Shown one piece after another: positions 10,098 through 19,221 of a stretch of 64,000 bases of DNA. This DNA is from Galbibacter pacificus. GTDB taxonomy: Bacteria > Bacteroidota > Bacteroidia > Flavobacteriales > Flavobacteriaceae. Position 1 is the stretch's first letter; every line of letters begins with the position of its first letter. Under the pieces are notes generated by a model. That model did no database searches. It saw only the letters and a list, made by a program, of their open reading frames with translations, and was not told the DNA's origin. A program made the translations under genes and the position numbers. Where the stretch lies: the NCBI RefSeq assembly GCF_029603165.1, contig NZ_JAQSVC010000001.1, positions 124,001 through 188,000 on the forward strand, given 5' to 3'.

Positions 10098-10358
10098 TAA
10101 ACTTGGTTTTTTGAAGTTATACTTTCAAAAACCTTAGTTGAATACATTCCGGAGACGCTTCGGGATCTCATGATGATTACATCCTGAAACAGATTCAGGA
10201 TAAACATGTCCGGAGCTAGTAAGCAAAGGAAAAACGGGAAAAATACATTCAGGGTTGAAAGTATTTTTGACCCTGAAGTTTTTTAAATAAACAAGTAATA
10301 ACAAAAAGATGAAAAGGTTTGCCATAGTGTAGACCATGCATCGTAAAACTAAATTAGA
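10098..10358 (+). promoter_or_regulatory. Structured rpsJ-rplC gap with stem-loops and a terminator-like hairpin
   Basis: Three kinds of structure lie here. (1) A hairpin right after rpsJ: arm 10105-10116 with arm 10122-10133, 7 bp plus 4 bp around one mismatch, loop TTATA. (2) A cluster of short palindromes at 10149-10200. (3) A terminator-like stem TTCAGGGT (10248-10255) with ACCCTGAA (10270-10277) followed by six Ts (10279-10284). All other spacers up to rpsN are under 25 bases, so this gap is probably a regulatory or attenuation point. I see no gene in it. Confidence 0.6.
10149..10200. repeat. Small palindromic repeat-like element
   Basis: CCGGAG-acg-CTTCGG (10149-10163, one G-U pair) is followed by TCCTGAA-acaga-TTCAGGA (10182-10200, perfect 7-bp arms). 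Stems of this kind (CCTGAAAC..TTCAGG next to a CGGGATCT-type sequence) resemble dispersed intergenic repeats that I recall from Flavobacteriaceae genomes. Only one full copy is in the window, so the repeat status is inferred. Confidence 0.4.
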
Positions 10359-10976
10359 ATGTCTGGGTTAATAGGAAAAAAAATCGGCATGACCAGCATC
10401 TTCGACGAGAATGGGAAAAACATTCCATGTACCGTAATCGAAGCTGGGCCATGCGTAGTTACCCAAGTCAGAACCAAAGAGGTTGACGGGTATGAGGCTC
10501 TTCAGCTTGGTTTCGATGACAAGGCAGAAAAACGTGCAAACAAGGCCGAGTTGGGTCATGCAAAAAAAGCAGGTGTTTCTCCTAAGAAAAAAGTCGTTGA
10601 ATTCCAAGATTTCAAGAGCGAGTACAAATTAGGAGATACTATAACAGTAGAACAATTTGTAGAAGGAGAGTTTATTGATGTTACAGGTACATCAAAAGGT
10701 AAAGGTTTCCAAGGGGTAGTTAAACGTCATGGTTTTGGCGGGGTCGGACAGTCGACCCACGGTCAGCACAACCGTTTAAGAGCGCCTGGTTCTATTGGTG
10801 CTGCATCATACCCTGCGCGCGTATTTAAAGGTATGCGTATGGCCGGGCAAATGGGAGCAGAAAGAGTAACAGTACAAAACTTAAGAGTGTTGAAAGTGGT
10901 TCCGGAGAAAAATCTTTTAGTAGTTAAAGGATGTGTGCCTGGGCACAAAAACGCTTATGTAATCGTTCAGAAGTAA
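10359..10976 (+). CDS. rplC: 50S ribosomal protein L3
   Basis: L3 is an early-assembly 50S protein reaching toward the peptidyl-transferase centre. The 205-residue protein starts [19 protein letters not shown] and has the family segment [16 protein letters not shown] plus the tip loop [23 protein letters not shown]-type sequence near residue 145-165. Its stop codon overlaps the rplD start by one base (TAATG), indicating translational coupling. Confidence 0.99.
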   Translation: MSGLIGKKIGMTSIFDENGKNIPCTVIEAGPCVVTQVRTKEVDGYEALQLGFDDKAEKRANKAELGHAKKAGVSPKKKVVEFQDFKSEYKLGDTITVEQFVEGEFIDVTGTSKGKGFQGVVKRHGFGGVGQSTHGQHNRLRAPGSIGAASYPARVFKGMRMAGQMGAERVTVQNLRVLKVVPEKNLLVVKGCVPGHKNAYVIVQK

Positions 10977-11605
10977 TGGAAGTAGCAGTTTTAGATATCA
11001 AAGGAAAAGAAACCGGGAGAAAGGTGAAGCTTTCCAAATCGGTTTTTGGTGTAGAGCCAAGCAACCACGCTGTCTATTTAGATGTTAAGCAGTACATGGC
11101 AAATCAACGCCAGGGAACCCATAAGTCTAAAGAAAGAGCAGAAATTGCAGGTAGTACACGCAAAATAAAGAAACAAAAAGGTACCGGTACCGCGAGGGCA
11201 GGAAGTATAAAGTCCCCTATTTTTAAAGGCGGTGGTAGAATTTTCGGTCCAAGGCCAAAAGATTATACGCAAAAGGTTAACAAAAGCGTAAAGCGTTTGG
11301 CTAGAAAATCTGCTTTAAGTATCAAGGCCCAAGAGAAATCGATTATTGTTGTTGAAGACTTCAGTTTTGAAGCTCCAAAAACAAAAGATTTCACTAATGT
11401 TTTGAAAGCTTTAGGGTTAGAAAATAAAAAATCCCTCATTGTGTTGGGCGATTCAAATAATAACGTATATTTGTCGTCACGCAATTTAAAGACCTCTGAA
11501 GTTATAACTAACTCAGAATTAAACACTTATAAAATTATTAATGCTAATAATATAGTGCTTTTAGAAGGGTCGATTGAAGGAATTGAGTCGAATTTAAGTA
11601 AATAA
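10976..11605 (+). CDS. rplD: 50S ribosomal protein L4
   Basis: L4 lines the exit tunnel and in E. coli also represses the S10 operon. From the ATG at 10976 the protein is 209 residues ([20 protein letters not shown]). I reject an in-frame upstream start at 10931 because it lies within rplC and normal L4 proteins begin at this Met. The internal loop with [24 protein letters not shown] (tunnel extension) is present. The start overlaps the rplC stop; rplW follows after 7 bases. Confidence 0.98.
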   Translation: MEVAVLDIKGKETGRKVKLSKSVFGVEPSNHAVYLDVKQYMANQRQGTHKSKERAEIAGSTRKIKKQKGTGTARAGSIKSPIFKGGGRIFGPRPKDYTQKVNKSVKRLARKSALSIKAQEKSIIVVEDFSFEAPKTKDFTNVLKALGLENKKSLIVLGDSNNNVYLSSRNLKTSEVITNSELNTYKIINANNIVLLEGSIEGIESNLSK

Positions 11606-11612
11606 GAAACCA

Positions 11613-11903
11613 ATGAGTGTGTTAATAAAACCTATTATAACCGAAAAAGCAACCGCCGATAGTGAGTTGAACAATCGTTATAGTTTCATTGTAGATACTA
11701 AGGCAAACAAGATACAAATCAAAGATGCCATAGAAGCAACTTACGGAGTTTCTGTTGAAAAAGTTCGCACAATGAATTACGGACCAAAGAGAAGTACCCG
11801 CTACACCAAGACAGGCATTCAGCATGGTAAAACCAATGCAATCAAGAAAGCCATTATTCAGGTAGCAGAAGGGGACATTATTGATTATTATAGTAATATA
11901 TAA
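11613..11903 (+). CDS. rplW: 50S ribosomal protein L23
   Basis: L23 sits at the tunnel exit, where trigger factor and SRP dock. The 96-residue protein has the family start IKPIITEKAT and the YGVSVEKVRTMNYGPKR segment. Its length is normal for Bacteroidetes. It lies between rplD and rplB with 7- and 13-base gaps. Confidence 0.98.
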   Translation: MSVLIKPIITEKATADSELNNRYSFIVDTKANKIQIKDAIEATYGVSVEKVRTMNYGPKRSTRYTKTGIQHGKTNAIKKAIIQVAEGDIIDYYSNI

Positions 11904-11916
11904 GTAAAGACAAGAA

Positions 11917-12741
11917 ATGTCAGTTAGAAAATTAAAACCAGTAACTCCCGGACAGCGATTTAGAGTAGTAAACGGATTTGACGCGATTACTACTGATAAG
12001 CCGGAGAAGAGCTTGCTCGCTCCGTTAAAAAAGTCGGGAGGTAGAAACAGTCAAGGGAAAATGACCATGCGCTATATAGGTGGCGGTCATAAGAGAAAGT
12101 ATCGTTTGGTTGATTTTAAAAGGGCTAAAACAGGCGTTGAGGCAACAGTAGAGTCAATTCAGTACGATCCAAACAGAACTGCGTTTATTGCATTGATTAC
12201 TTACAAAGACGGAGAAAAGAGTTATATAATTGCTCAAAATGGCCTGCAAGTAGGTCAAACGGTAAACTCCGGATCTGGAGTAGCTCCCGAAATAGGAAAT
12301 GCAATGCCTTTAAGTGAGGTTCCATTAGGTACTATTATATCTTGTATCGAGTTACGTCCTGGTCAAGGAGCCGTTATGGCCCGTTCGGCTGGAGCTTTCG
12401 CCCAGTTAATGGCTAGAGAAGGTAAATATGCTACCATAAAACTTCCTTCTGGTGAAACAAGATTGGTATTGGCGGGTTGTTTAGCTACAATCGGTGCAGT
12501 ATCAAATTCAGATCATCAGTTAGTGGTTTCTGGTAAAGCGGGTAGAAAACGTTGGTTAGGGAGAAGGCCTAGAACTAGACCGGTAGTAATGAACCCTGTC
12601 GATCACCCAATGGGTGGTGGAGAAGGTAGGGCTTCCGGAGGTCATCCAAGATCGAGAAACGGAATACCTGCAAAAGGATTTAGAACTAGATCTAAGTCCA
12701 AAGCGAGTAATAAGTATATTATAGAACGTAGAAAGAAATAA
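11917..12741 (+). CDS. rplB: 50S ribosomal protein L2
   Basis: L2 supports the peptidyl-transferase centre and inter-subunit bridge B7b. The 274-residue protein starts [15 protein letters not shown] and has the RNA-binding core and the conserved [19 protein letters not shown] segment near 225-243, which contains the functionally important histidine. Size and order are standard. Confidence 0.99.
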   Translation: MSVRKLKPVTPGQRFRVVNGFDAITTDKPEKSLLAPLKKSGGRNSQGKMTMRYIGGGHKRKYRLVDFKRAKTGVEATVESIQYDPNRTAFIALITYKDGEKSYIIAQNGLQVGQTVNSGSGVAPEIGNAMPLSEVPLGTIISCIELRPGQGAVMARSAGAFAQLMAREGKYATIKLPSGETRLVLAGCLATIGAVSNSDHQLVVSGKAGRKRWLGRRPRTRPVVMNPVDHPMGGGEGRASGGHPRSRNGIPAKGFRTRSKSKASNKYIIERRKK

Positions 12742-12752
12742 AGTATTAAAAG

Positions 12753-13031
12753 ATGGCACGTTCACTAAAAAAAGGACCTTACGTTCACTATAGTTTAGAG
12801 AAAAAAGTTCAACAAAATGTTGAGTCTGGTAAGAAGACAGTTATAAAAACATGGTCTAGAGCATCTATGATTACTCCGGACTTTGTTGGTCAAACAATAG
12901 CTGTGCACAATGGCCGCCAATTTGTTCCTGTGTATGTTACAGAGAACATGGTAGGGCATAAGTTAGGAGAATTTTCACCAACAAGATCTTTTAGAGGTCA
13001 TGCAGGTGCTAAAAATAAAGGAAAAAAATAA
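12753..13031 (+). CDS. rpsS: 30S ribosomal protein S19
   Basis: S19 is a 30S head protein that pairs with S13. The 92-residue protein starts [19 protein letters not shown] and carries the conserved [23 protein letters not shown] and [17 protein letters not shown]-type segments. It is flanked by rplB (11-base gap) and rplV (9-base gap). Confidence 0.99.
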   Translation: MARSLKKGPYVHYSLEKKVQQNVESGKKTVIKTWSRASMITPDFVGQTIAVHNGRQFVPVYVTENMVGHKLGEFSPTRSFRGHAGAKNKGKK

Positions 13032-13040
13032 TAAGTAGCC

Positions 13041-13448
13041 ATGGGAGTTCGTAAAAGAGAAAGAGCAGAGCAAATAAAAGAAGCTAAAAAAAGTTTAGCG
13101 TTTGCAAAGTTGAATAACTGCCCAACTTCGCCAAGAAAGATGAGATTAGTTGCTGATCTTGTTCGTGGTGAAAAAGTTGAAAAGGCACTTGCTATTTTGA
13201 AGTTCAGCCAAAAAGAAGCTTCTCGTAGATTAGAGAAATTGTTGGTTTCTGCAATAGCAAACTGGCAAGCTAAAAACGAAGATGCCAACTTGGAAGAAGC
13301 AGGTTTATTTGTTCAGGAGATCAGGGTAGACGGCGGAAGTATGTTAAAAAGACTTCGTCCGGCTCCTCAAGGTCGAGCACACAGAATTAGAAAGCGTTCG
13401 AACCACGTAACAATCGTGATTGGAGCTAAAAATAACACACAAAGTTAA
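13041..13448 (+). CDS. rplV: 50S ribosomal protein L22
   Basis: L22 contributes the tunnel-constriction loop and is a site of macrolide resistance changes in other bacteria. The 135-residue protein carries the family start region [19 protein letters not shown] and the hairpin tip [22 protein letters not shown]-type sequence. The N-terminal extension of about 20 residues ([18 protein letters not shown]) is longer than in E. coli but in frame and lysine-rich. Confidence 0.98.
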   Translation: MGVRKRERAEQIKEAKKSLAFAKLNNCPTSPRKMRLVADLVRGEKVEKALAILKFSQKEASRRLEKLLVSAIANWQAKNEDANLEEAGLFVQEIRVDGGSMLKRLRPAPQGRAHRIRKRSNHVTIVIGAKNNTQS

Positions 13449-13456
13449 TAGATAGT

Positions 13457-14179
13457 ATGGGACAGAAAACAAATCCAATCGGAAATCGCCTTGGTATCAT
13501 TAGAGGATGGGAATCCAACTGGTACGGGGGTAATGACTATGGAGATAAACTTGCTGAAGACGACAAAATCAGGAAGTACATCCATGCTCGTTTATCAAAA
13601 GCTAGTGTGTCTAGGGTAATTATTGAGCGTACATTGAAGCTTGTAACCGTTACTATCACCACGGCCCGTCCAGGTATCATTATTGGTAAAGGCGGCCAGG
13701 AGGTAGACAAGCTAAAAGAAGAGCTTAAGAAAATTACAGACAAAGAAGTTCAGATCAATATCTTTGAGATTAAAAGACCGGAACTGGATGCAAACCTTGT
13801 AGCGGCTAGTGTTGCCCGTCAAATTGAAAACAGGATTTCATACAGGCGTGCAATTAAAATGGCTATTGCCGCTGCTATGCGTATGAACGCAGAAGGTATT
13901 AAAATTCAAATCTCAGGACGTTTGAACGGAGCTGAAATGGCGCGTTCAGAAGCGTACAAAGATGGCAGGATTCCTTTGTCAACATTTAGAGCTGACATTG
14001 ATTACGCATTACACGAGGCTCACACTACTTATGGTAGGTTGGGAATCAAAGTGTGGATCATGAAAGGCGAGGTGTATGGTAAAAGAGAACTTTCCCCGCT
14101 TGTTGGAATGTCCAAGAAACAAGGGAAAGGCGGCGGAAACAATGCCGGTGGTGGAAGAAAATCTCGTCGTAGAAAGTAA
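13457..14179 (+). CDS. rpsC: 30S ribosomal protein S3
   Basis: S3 lines the mRNA entry channel. The 240-residue protein has the N-terminal [20 protein letters not shown], the type-II KH domain with GXXG loop [10 protein letters not shown] (about 75-84), and the C-terminal domain ending in a Gly/Lys/Arg-rich tail (about 215-240, [21 protein letters not shown]-type). It is followed by rplP after 20 bases. Confidence 0.99.
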   Translation: MGQKTNPIGNRLGIIRGWESNWYGGNDYGDKLAEDDKIRKYIHARLSKASVSRVIIERTLKLVTVTITTARPGIIIGKGGQEVDKLKEELKKITDKEVQINIFEIKRPELDANLVAASVARQIENRISYRRAIKMAIAAAMRMNAEGIKIQISGRLNGAEMARSEAYKDGRIPLSTFRADIDYALHEAHTTYGRLGIKVWIMKGEVYGKRELSPLVGMSKKQGKGGGNNAGGGRKSRRRK

Positions 14180-14199
14180 TTTTTTAAAGTAAAAGAAAA

Positions 14200-14619
14200 A
14201 TGTTACAGCCGAAAAGAACAAAATACCGTAAGCAGCAAAAAGGCCGTATGAAAGGAATCTCTCAAAGAGGGCATGAACTTTCAAATGGTATGTTTGGGAT
14301 AAAATCAATGGATTCATCGTTTATCACGGCCCGTCAAATAGAAGCGGCCCGTGTTGCAGCAACCCGTTTCATGAAAAGGGAAGGGCAATTGTGGATTAAA
14401 ATTTTCCCAGACAAGCCAATTACAAAAAAGCCTCTTGAGGTGCGTATGGGTAAAGGTAAAGGTGCCCCAGAATATTGGGCAGCTGTAGTTAAACCAGGTA
14501 GAATTATGTTTGAAATAGGCGGAGTTCCTATGGATGTTGCAAAAGAAGCCTTAAGGCTTGCAGCACAGAAACTGCCTGTAAAAACAAAGTTTATTGTAGC
14601 TAGAGATTATTCAGCTTAA
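14200..14619 (+). CDS. rplP: 50S ribosomal protein L16
   Basis: L16 positions the aminoacyl-tRNA at the A site of the large subunit. The 139-residue protein starts [19 protein letters not shown] and has the invariant segments [20 protein letters not shown] and [22 protein letters not shown]-type region with the conserved arginine. Length is normal. Confidence 0.99.
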   Translation: MLQPKRTKYRKQQKGRMKGISQRGHELSNGMFGIKSMDSSFITARQIEAARVAATRFMKREGQLWIKIFPDKPITKKPLEVRMGKGKGAPEYWAAVVKPGRIMFEIGGVPMDVAKEALRLAAQKLPVKTKFIVARDYSA

Positions 14620-14633
14620 TTATTAAGAAGATT

Positions 14634-14825
14634 ATGAAACAGTCAGAAATTAGAGAATTGTCTACTGCTGAGCTACAAGAAAAGCTTGGTATTGTTAAAA
14701 AACAATATGCAGATTTAAAACTGGCTCATGCAATCACGCCTTTGGAAAATCCACTTCAGTTGAGACATACTAGAAGAACCGTGGCAAGATTGGCAACAGA
14801 GCTTACTAAAAGAGAATTACAATAA
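14634..14825 (+). CDS. rpmC: 50S ribosomal protein L29
   Basis: L29 is a small helical hairpin protein at the tunnel exit next to L23. The 63-residue protein MKQSEIRELSTAELQEKL has the family ending with PLQLRHTRRTVARLATEL. It lies between rplP and rpsQ with 14- and 17-base gaps. Confidence 0.97.
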   Translation: MKQSEIRELSTAELQEKLGIVKKQYADLKLAHAITPLENPLQLRHTRRTVARLATELTKRELQ

Positions 14826-14842
14826 TTCGATTCTGCTAGAAG

Positions 14843-15100
14843 ATGGAAAATAGAAATTTAAGAAAAGAAAGAATAGGGGTAGTTACAAGTAACAAAATGC
14901 AGAAATCAATAGTGGTTTCTGAAGTTAAACGAGTAAAGCACCCTATGTACGGTAAGTTCGTGTTAAAAACTAAAAAATATGTTGCGCACGACGAAAAAGA
15001 CGATTGCAACATTGGCGATACAGTAAAAATAATGGAGACACGTCCATTGAGTAAAACCAAATGTTGGAGATTAGTTGAAATCATTGAAAGAGCGAAATAA
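14843..15100 (+). CDS. rpsQ: 30S ribosomal protein S17
   Basis: S17 is an OB-fold protein needed early in 30S assembly. The 85-residue protein has the family signature [19 protein letters not shown]-type segment, HPMYGKFV, and [23 protein letters not shown]. It ends 2 bases before rplN. Confidence 0.98.
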   Translation: MENRNLRKERIGVVTSNKMQKSIVVSEVKRVKHPMYGKFVLKTKKYVAHDEKDDCNIGDTVKIMETRPLSKTKCWRLVEIIERAK

Positions 15101-15102
15101 TT

Positions 15103-15471
15103 ATGGTACAACAGGAATCAAGATTAAAAGTAGCAGACAACACCGGGGCTAAAGAAGTTTTGGCCATCCGCGTTTTAGGAGGTACTAAAAGAAGATATGC
15201 TTCTGTTGGTGACAAAATAGTTGTTACCGTAAAAGATGCCACTCCAAACGGAAACGTTAAAAAAGGACAGGTATCCACAGCAGTAGTGGTTCGTACCAAA
15301 AAAGAAGTAAGGAGGCCAGACGGCTCTTACATCCGTTTTGATGATAATGCTTGCGTGCTCCTTAACCCGGCAGGCGAAATGCGCGGAACCCGTGTATTTG
15401 GGCCAGTGGCAAGAGAATTGCGCGATAAGCAGTTTATGAAAATTGTATCATTGGCGCCAGAGGTGCTTTAA
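15103..15471 (+). CDS. rplN: 50S ribosomal protein L14
   Basis: L14 sits at the subunit interface and forms bridges with 16S rRNA. The 122-residue protein [19 protein letters not shown] has the SH3-like barrel with [21 protein letters not shown] and ends in LAPEVL. Length and order are standard. Confidence 0.99.
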   Translation: MVQQESRLKVADNTGAKEVLAIRVLGGTKRRYASVGDKIVVTVKDATPNGNVKKGQVSTAVVVRTKKEVRRPDGSYIRFDDNACVLLNPAGEMRGTRVFGPVARELRDKQFMKIVSLAPEVL

Positions 15472-15483
15472 TACATTAAGACA

Positions 15484-15798
15484 ATGATAAAACTAAAGAT
15501 AAAATCAGGAGATACTGTTAGGGTAATTGCAGGAGACCATAAAGGTTCAGAAGGGCAAGTACTTAGAGTAAATCGTGAAAAGAACAAAGCGATCGTTGAG
15601 GGCGTAAACCTCGTGTCGAAACACGAGAAGCCAAGCGCTAAAAACCCTCAAGGAGGTATCGTTAAGAAAGAAGCTCTTATCCATATTTCAAACCTATCGT
15701 TGATTGATCCCAAATCGGGCAAGACAACAAGGGTTGGTTATGAAACAAGAGATGGTAAGAAAGTGAGATTTTCTAAAAAATCTAATGAAGTAATTTAA
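15484..15798 (+). CDS. rplX: 50S ribosomal protein L24
   Basis: L24 starts 50S assembly and lies at the tunnel exit. The 104-residue protein has a KOW motif ([21 protein letters not shown], about 6-26) and the [18 protein letters not shown] segment. It ends 2 bases before rplE. Confidence 0.98.
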   Translation: MIKLKIKSGDTVRVIAGDHKGSEGQVLRVNREKNKAIVEGVNLVSKHEKPSAKNPQGGIVKKEALIHISNLSLIDPKSGKTTRVGYETRDGKKVRFSKKSNEVI

Positions 15799-15800
15799 TT

Positions 15801-16352
15801 ATGGCTTACATTCCAAGATTAAAACAAGAGTACAAAGAAAGAATAGTTTCTGCTCTTACAGGAGAGTTTGGTTATACCAATATTATGCAGGTGCCTAAGC
15901 TGGAAAAGATTGTTATTAGCCGTGGAGTTGGTGCAGCTGTAGCAGATAAAAAACTAATCGAATACGCAGTAGACGAATTAAGTAGAATATCTGGGCAAAA
16001 AGCAGTTGCAACGATATCTAAAAAAGACGTTGCATCATTTAAACTACGTAAAGGAATGCCAATCGGGGCAAAAGTAACTTTGCGCGGAGAGAAAATGTAC
16101 GAATTCTTAGATAGATTGATTACTTCTGCACTGCCAAGAGTAAGAGATTTTAATGGTATCAAAGCAAATGGTTTTGACGGAAGGGGTAATTACAACCTTG
16201 GTGTTACCGAGCAGATTATTTTCCCGGAAATTAATATCGATAAAGTAAACAAGGTCTCAGGTATGGACATTACCTTTGTAACCAGTGCTGAAACCGATAA
16301 AGAGGCAAAATCATTATTAAGCGAATTAGGATTACCTTTTAAAAAGAATTAA
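15801..16352 (+). CDS. rplE: 50S ribosomal protein L5
   Basis: L5 binds 5S rRNA in the central protuberance and contacts the P-site tRNA. The 183-residue protein has [11 protein letters not shown], the segment [20 protein letters not shown] and the [18 protein letters not shown]-type signature. rpsN begins after only 3 bases. Confidence 0.99.
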   Translation: MAYIPRLKQEYKERIVSALTGEFGYTNIMQVPKLEKIVISRGVGAAVADKKLIEYAVDELSRISGQKAVATISKKDVASFKLRKGMPIGAKVTLRGEKMYEFLDRLITSALPRVRDFNGIKANGFDGRGNYNLGVTEQIIFPEINIDKVNKVSGMDITFVTSAETDKEAKSLLSELGLPFKKN

Positions 16353-16355
16353 GAC

Positions 16356-16625
16356 ATGGCTAAAGAATCAATGAAAGCCCGCGAGGTAAAAAGAGAAAAA
16401 TTGGTAGAAAAATATGCTGAAAAAAGAAAGGCCTTAAAAGAAGCCGGAGATTATGAAGCATTACAAAAATTGCCAAAAAACGCTTCGCCGGTACGTTTGC
16501 ACAACCGTTGTAAATTAACCGGAAGACCAAGAGGGTACATGCGTACTTTTGGGATTTCCCGTGTAACGTTCAGGGAAATGGCAAACCAAGGTTTGATCCC
16601 AGGGGTTAAAAAAGCAAGTTGGTAA
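16356..16625 (+). CDS. rpsN: 30S ribosomal protein S14, zinc-free long form
   Basis: S14 is a 30S head protein. At 89 residues this is the long form that does not bind zinc: the CxxC pairs of the 61-residue zinc form are missing and only one Cys is visible, in [20 protein letters not shown]. The C-terminal core [22 protein letters not shown] is normal. A 64-base structured gap separates it from rpsH. Confidence 0.98.
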   Translation: MAKESMKAREVKREKLVEKYAEKRKALKEAGDYEALQKLPKNASPVRLHNRCKLTGRPRGYMRTFGISRVTFREMANQGLIPGVKKASW

Positions 16626-16689
16626 GAAAATTTTAATTGGTGGCAAGTTCGGCCAAAAAACCGAAAACTGTTACCGCAAATAAATACAG
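16626..16689 (+). promoter_or_regulatory. Hairpin in the rpsN-rpsH gap, candidate S8 control site
   Basis: GGTGGCA (16639-16645) pairs with TGTTACC (16669-16675) with two G-U pairs, and TTCGG (16648-16652) pairs with CCGAA (16661-16665), with small bulges between and an 8-base loop. The whole forms one stem-loop ending 14 bases before the rpsH ATG. In E. coli S8 represses this operon by binding an mRNA hairpin near rplE; a role as the local equivalent is inference. Confidence 0.45.
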
Positions 16690-17088
16690 ATGTATACAGA
16701 TCCTATATCAGATTATTTAACAAGAATAAGAAACGCGAACAGCGCTGGTCATAGAGTGGTAGAAATACCTGCTTCAAATTTGAAGAAAGACATCACTAAA
16801 ATATTATTCGACCAAGGATATATTTTAAGTTATAAATTTGAAGACGACTCCGTACAGGGGATTATCAAAATAGCTTTGAAGTACGATAAGCTAACCAAAG
16901 AACCTGTTATTAAAAAGCTAAAGCGCATAAGTACGCCCGGTCTGCGTAAGTATTCCGGAAAAGATGAACTTCCTAGGGTTCTTAACGGTCTTGGTATTGC
17001 TATCGTGTCAACTTCCCACGGGGTAATGACCAGCAAGCAGGCTAAAAAAGAGAGCGTTGGAGGAGAAGTATTGTGTTACGTTTACTAA
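16690..17088 (+). CDS. rpsH: 30S ribosomal protein S8
   Basis: S8 organises the 30S platform and is the usual repressor of the spc operon. The 132-residue protein starts [19 protein letters not shown] and has the RNA-binding C-terminal signature [20 protein letters not shown] and ends GEVLCYVY. A structured spacer precedes it. Confidence 0.99.
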   Translation: MYTDPISDYLTRIRNANSAGHRVVEIPASNLKKDITKILFDQGYILSYKFEDDSVQGIIKIALKYDKLTKEPVIKKLKRISTPGLRKYSGKDELPRVLNGLGIAIVSTSHGVMTSKQAKKESVGGEVLCYVY

Positions 17089-17107
17089 TATATAAAGACA
17101 AGAAAAA

Positions 17108-17650
17108 ATGTCAAGAATAGGTAATAGTCCAATAGCAATTCCCGAGGGAGTTACTGTAGATGTTAAAGAAGACGAAGTTACCGTAAAAGGTAAACTTGGA
17201 GAATTAAAACAAACATTTTCTGATGTTACTGTAAAAGTAGAAGAAGGGAATGTAGTTGTAGAACGTTCTTCAGAGATAAAAAATATTAAAGCCAAGCACG
17301 GTCTGTACAGATCATTAATCAATAACATGATTGTAGGTGTTTCAGAAGGCTTTACTAAAGAGTTAGAATTGGTTGGAGTTGGTTACAGGGCCAGCAACCA
17401 AGGTCAGAAATTAGATTTGGCCATTGGTTTTTCCCATAACATCGTTATCGAGCTTGCTTCTGAGGTAAAAGTAGAGACGATATCTGAAAAAGGAAAAAAC
17501 CCAATCGTAAAACTAACTTCATTCGATAAGCAATTAGTTGGTCAGGTAGCAGCTAAAATCCGTTCTTTCCGTAAGCCAGAGCCTTACAAAGGAAAAGGAA
17601 TCAAGTTTGTTGGAGAACAATTAAGAAGAAAAGCAGGTAAATCAGCTTAA
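17108..17650 (+). CDS. rplF: 50S ribosomal protein L6
   Basis: L6 lies near the factor-binding site of the 50S subunit. The 180-residue protein [19 protein letters not shown] shows the duplicated L6 fold and the C-terminal signature [21 protein letters not shown]. Gaps to neighbours are 19 and 11 bases. Confidence 0.99.
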   Translation: MSRIGNSPIAIPEGVTVDVKEDEVTVKGKLGELKQTFSDVTVKVEEGNVVVERSSEIKNIKAKHGLYRSLINNMIVGVSEGFTKELELVGVGYRASNQGQKLDLAIGFSHNIVIELASEVKVETISEKGKNPIVKLTSFDKQLVGQVAAKIRSFRKPEPYKGKGIKFVGEQLRRKAGKSA

Positions 17651-17661
17651 TAATTAGCATT

Positions 17662-18018
17662 ATGGCATTATCAAAGACTGAAAGAAGACAGAGAATCAAA
17701 AACAGGATACGTAAGGTTGTTTCCGGAACGGAAGCAAGACCAAGACTGGCTGTTTTTAGAAGCAATAAAGAAATTTACGCACAATTGATAGATGACGAAT
17801 CTGGAAAGACCTTATTGGCGGCATCATCAAGAGACAAAGAAATTAGTTCTGCAAAAGGTACTAAAATAGAAATCGCTGCCCTGGTTGGAAAAGCTATTGC
17901 AGAGAAAGCAAAAAGCGCTGGGTATGAAACTATTTCTTTTGATAGAGGTGGTTATCTATACCATGGTAGAGTTAAATCATTAGCAGACGGTGCTAGAGAA
18001 GCAGGACTTAAATTCTAA
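17662..18018 (+). CDS. rplR: 50S ribosomal protein L18
   Basis: L18 binds 5S rRNA with L5. The 118-residue protein has [20 protein letters not shown] and ends in the signature [26 protein letters not shown] (last 26 residues). rpsE starts 6 bases on. Confidence 0.99.
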   Translation: MALSKTERRQRIKNRIRKVVSGTEARPRLAVFRSNKEIYAQLIDDESGKTLLAASSRDKEISSAKGTKIEIAALVGKAIAEKAKSAGYETISFDRGGYLYHGRVKSLADGAREAGLKF

Positions 18019-18024
18019 GAAAAT

Positions 18025-18549
18025 ATGTATCAAGATTATAAAAACGTAGAATTAGTAAAGCCCAGCGGACTTGAATTAAAAGATCGCTTAGTAGGTGTAC
18101 AAAGAGTTACTAAAGTTACTAAGGGAGGTAGAGCCTTCGGTTTTTCTGCAATTGTAGTTGTGGGAGACGAGAACGGAGTAGTTGGTCACGGATTAGGAAA
18201 ATCTAAAGAAGTAGCAGATGCTATTTCCAAAGCAGTAGAAGATGCAAAGAAAAACTTAGTTCGTATACCTCTTAACAAAGGTACATTGCCTCATGAGCAA
18301 AAAGGAAAATACGGAGGAGCAAGGGTATATGTACAGCCGGCTTCACATGGTACCGGGGTTATTGCAGGTGGTGCAGTACGTGCGGTACTAGAAGCAGTTG
18401 GGGTACACGACGTACTTTCTAAATCGCAAGGGTCTTCAAACCCGCACAACGTAGTAAAAGCAACTTTTGATGCTTTGTTACGTTTAAGGGATGCAAAGAC
18501 CGTAGCAGCTCAAAGAGGGATTTCTTTAGAAAAAGTTTTTAAAGGATAA
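18025..18549 (+). CDS. rpsE: 30S ribosomal protein S5
   Basis: S5 acts in decoding accuracy and mRNA unwinding at the entry channel. The 174-residue protein has the double-stranded-RNA-binding-like domain with [20 protein letters not shown] and the segment [18 protein letters not shown]-type loop ([20 protein letters not shown]). Length is normal. Confidence 0.99.
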   Translation: MYQDYKNVELVKPSGLELKDRLVGVQRVTKVTKGGRAFGFSAIVVVGDENGVVGHGLGKSKEVADAISKAVEDAKKNLVRIPLNKGTLPHEQKGKYGGARVYVQPASHGTGVIAGGAVRAVLEAVGVHDVLSKSQGSSNPHNVVKATFDALLRLRDAKTVAAQRGISLEKVFKG

Positions 18550-18562
18550 ATCAAGGATAATC

Positions 18563-18742
18563 ATGGGAAAGATTAAAGTTACACAAGTAAGAAGCAATAT
18601 AAAACGTCCTGAAACACAAAAAAGAACGTTAAAAGCATTAGGCCTTAAAGGAATTGGTCAAACAGTCGAGCATAATGCAACGCCAAATATCCTTGGTATG
18701 GTAAAAAAAGTAGAACACTTAGTTTCTGTAGAAGAAGCTTAA
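18563..18742 (+). CDS. rpmD: 50S ribosomal protein L30
   Basis: This short gene encodes 59 residues: MGKIKVTQVRSNIKRPETQK, then a segment with ALGLKGIGQTVEHN and NILGMVKKVEHLVSVEEA. That is the complete L30 fold, including the conserved tail. It fits exactly between rpsE (13-base gap) and rplO (13-base gap). AAGGA lies 5 bases before the ATG, a better Shine-Dalgarno match than most genes here have. Confidence 0.97.
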   Translation: MGKIKVTQVRSNIKRPETQKRTLKALGLKGIGQTVEHNATPNILGMVKKVEHLVSVEEA

Positions 18743-18755
18743 TAACAATATAGTT

Positions 18756-19208
18756 ATGAATTTAAGTAACTTACAACCCGCTAAAGGTTCAGTACATAAA
18801 GACGGAAAAAGAGTAGGTCGCGGCCAAGGTTCCGGCAAAGGTGGTACAGCCACTAGAGGCCATAAAGGAGCCAAGTCCCGTTCTGGATACTCTAAGAAAA
18901 TTGGTTTTGAAGGTGGGCAGATGCCACTTCAAAGACGTGTTCCTAAATTTGGTTTTAACAACATCAATAGAAAAGAATACGTTGGTATCAATTTAAACAA
19001 GTTACAGGAATTGGTTGATAAAGGTGTTGTTAAAGACACTGTTGATTTAGATGTTTTAGTTAGTAACAGAGTTGTTAAGTCTTCAGACTTGGTAAAAATA
19101 TTAGGTGGTGGAGAACTAAAAGCTAAATTAAAAATATCAGTACATAAATTTACCGCCAGCGCAAAAGCAGCTATTGAAGCAGCAGGAGGTGAAGCAGTAA
19201 GTTTATAA
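18756..19208 (+). CDS. rplO: 50S ribosomal protein L15
   Basis: L15 is a late-assembly 50S protein. The 150-residue protein has the glycine-rich N-terminal extension (GRGQGSGKGGTATRGHKGAK-type), the segment FEGGQMPLQRRVPKFGF and a C-terminal domain with KISVHKFTASAKAAIEAAGG. secY follows after 13 bases. Confidence 0.99.
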   Translation: MNLSNLQPAKGSVHKDGKRVGRGQGSGKGGTATRGHKGAKSRSGYSKKIGFEGGQMPLQRRVPKFGFNNINRKEYVGINLNKLQELVDKGVVKDTVDLDVLVSNRVVKSSDLVKILGGGELKAKLKISVHKFTASAKAAIEAAGGEAVSL

Positions 19209-19221
19209 CCAACAAGTAACC

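Noticed and set aside
10016-10337. Two short minus-strand frames (63 and 67 codons) in and around the rpsJ-rplC gap
   Set aside because: They run through palindromic repeat-like DNA and the end of rpsJ; composition follows the repeat, with no sign of a gene.
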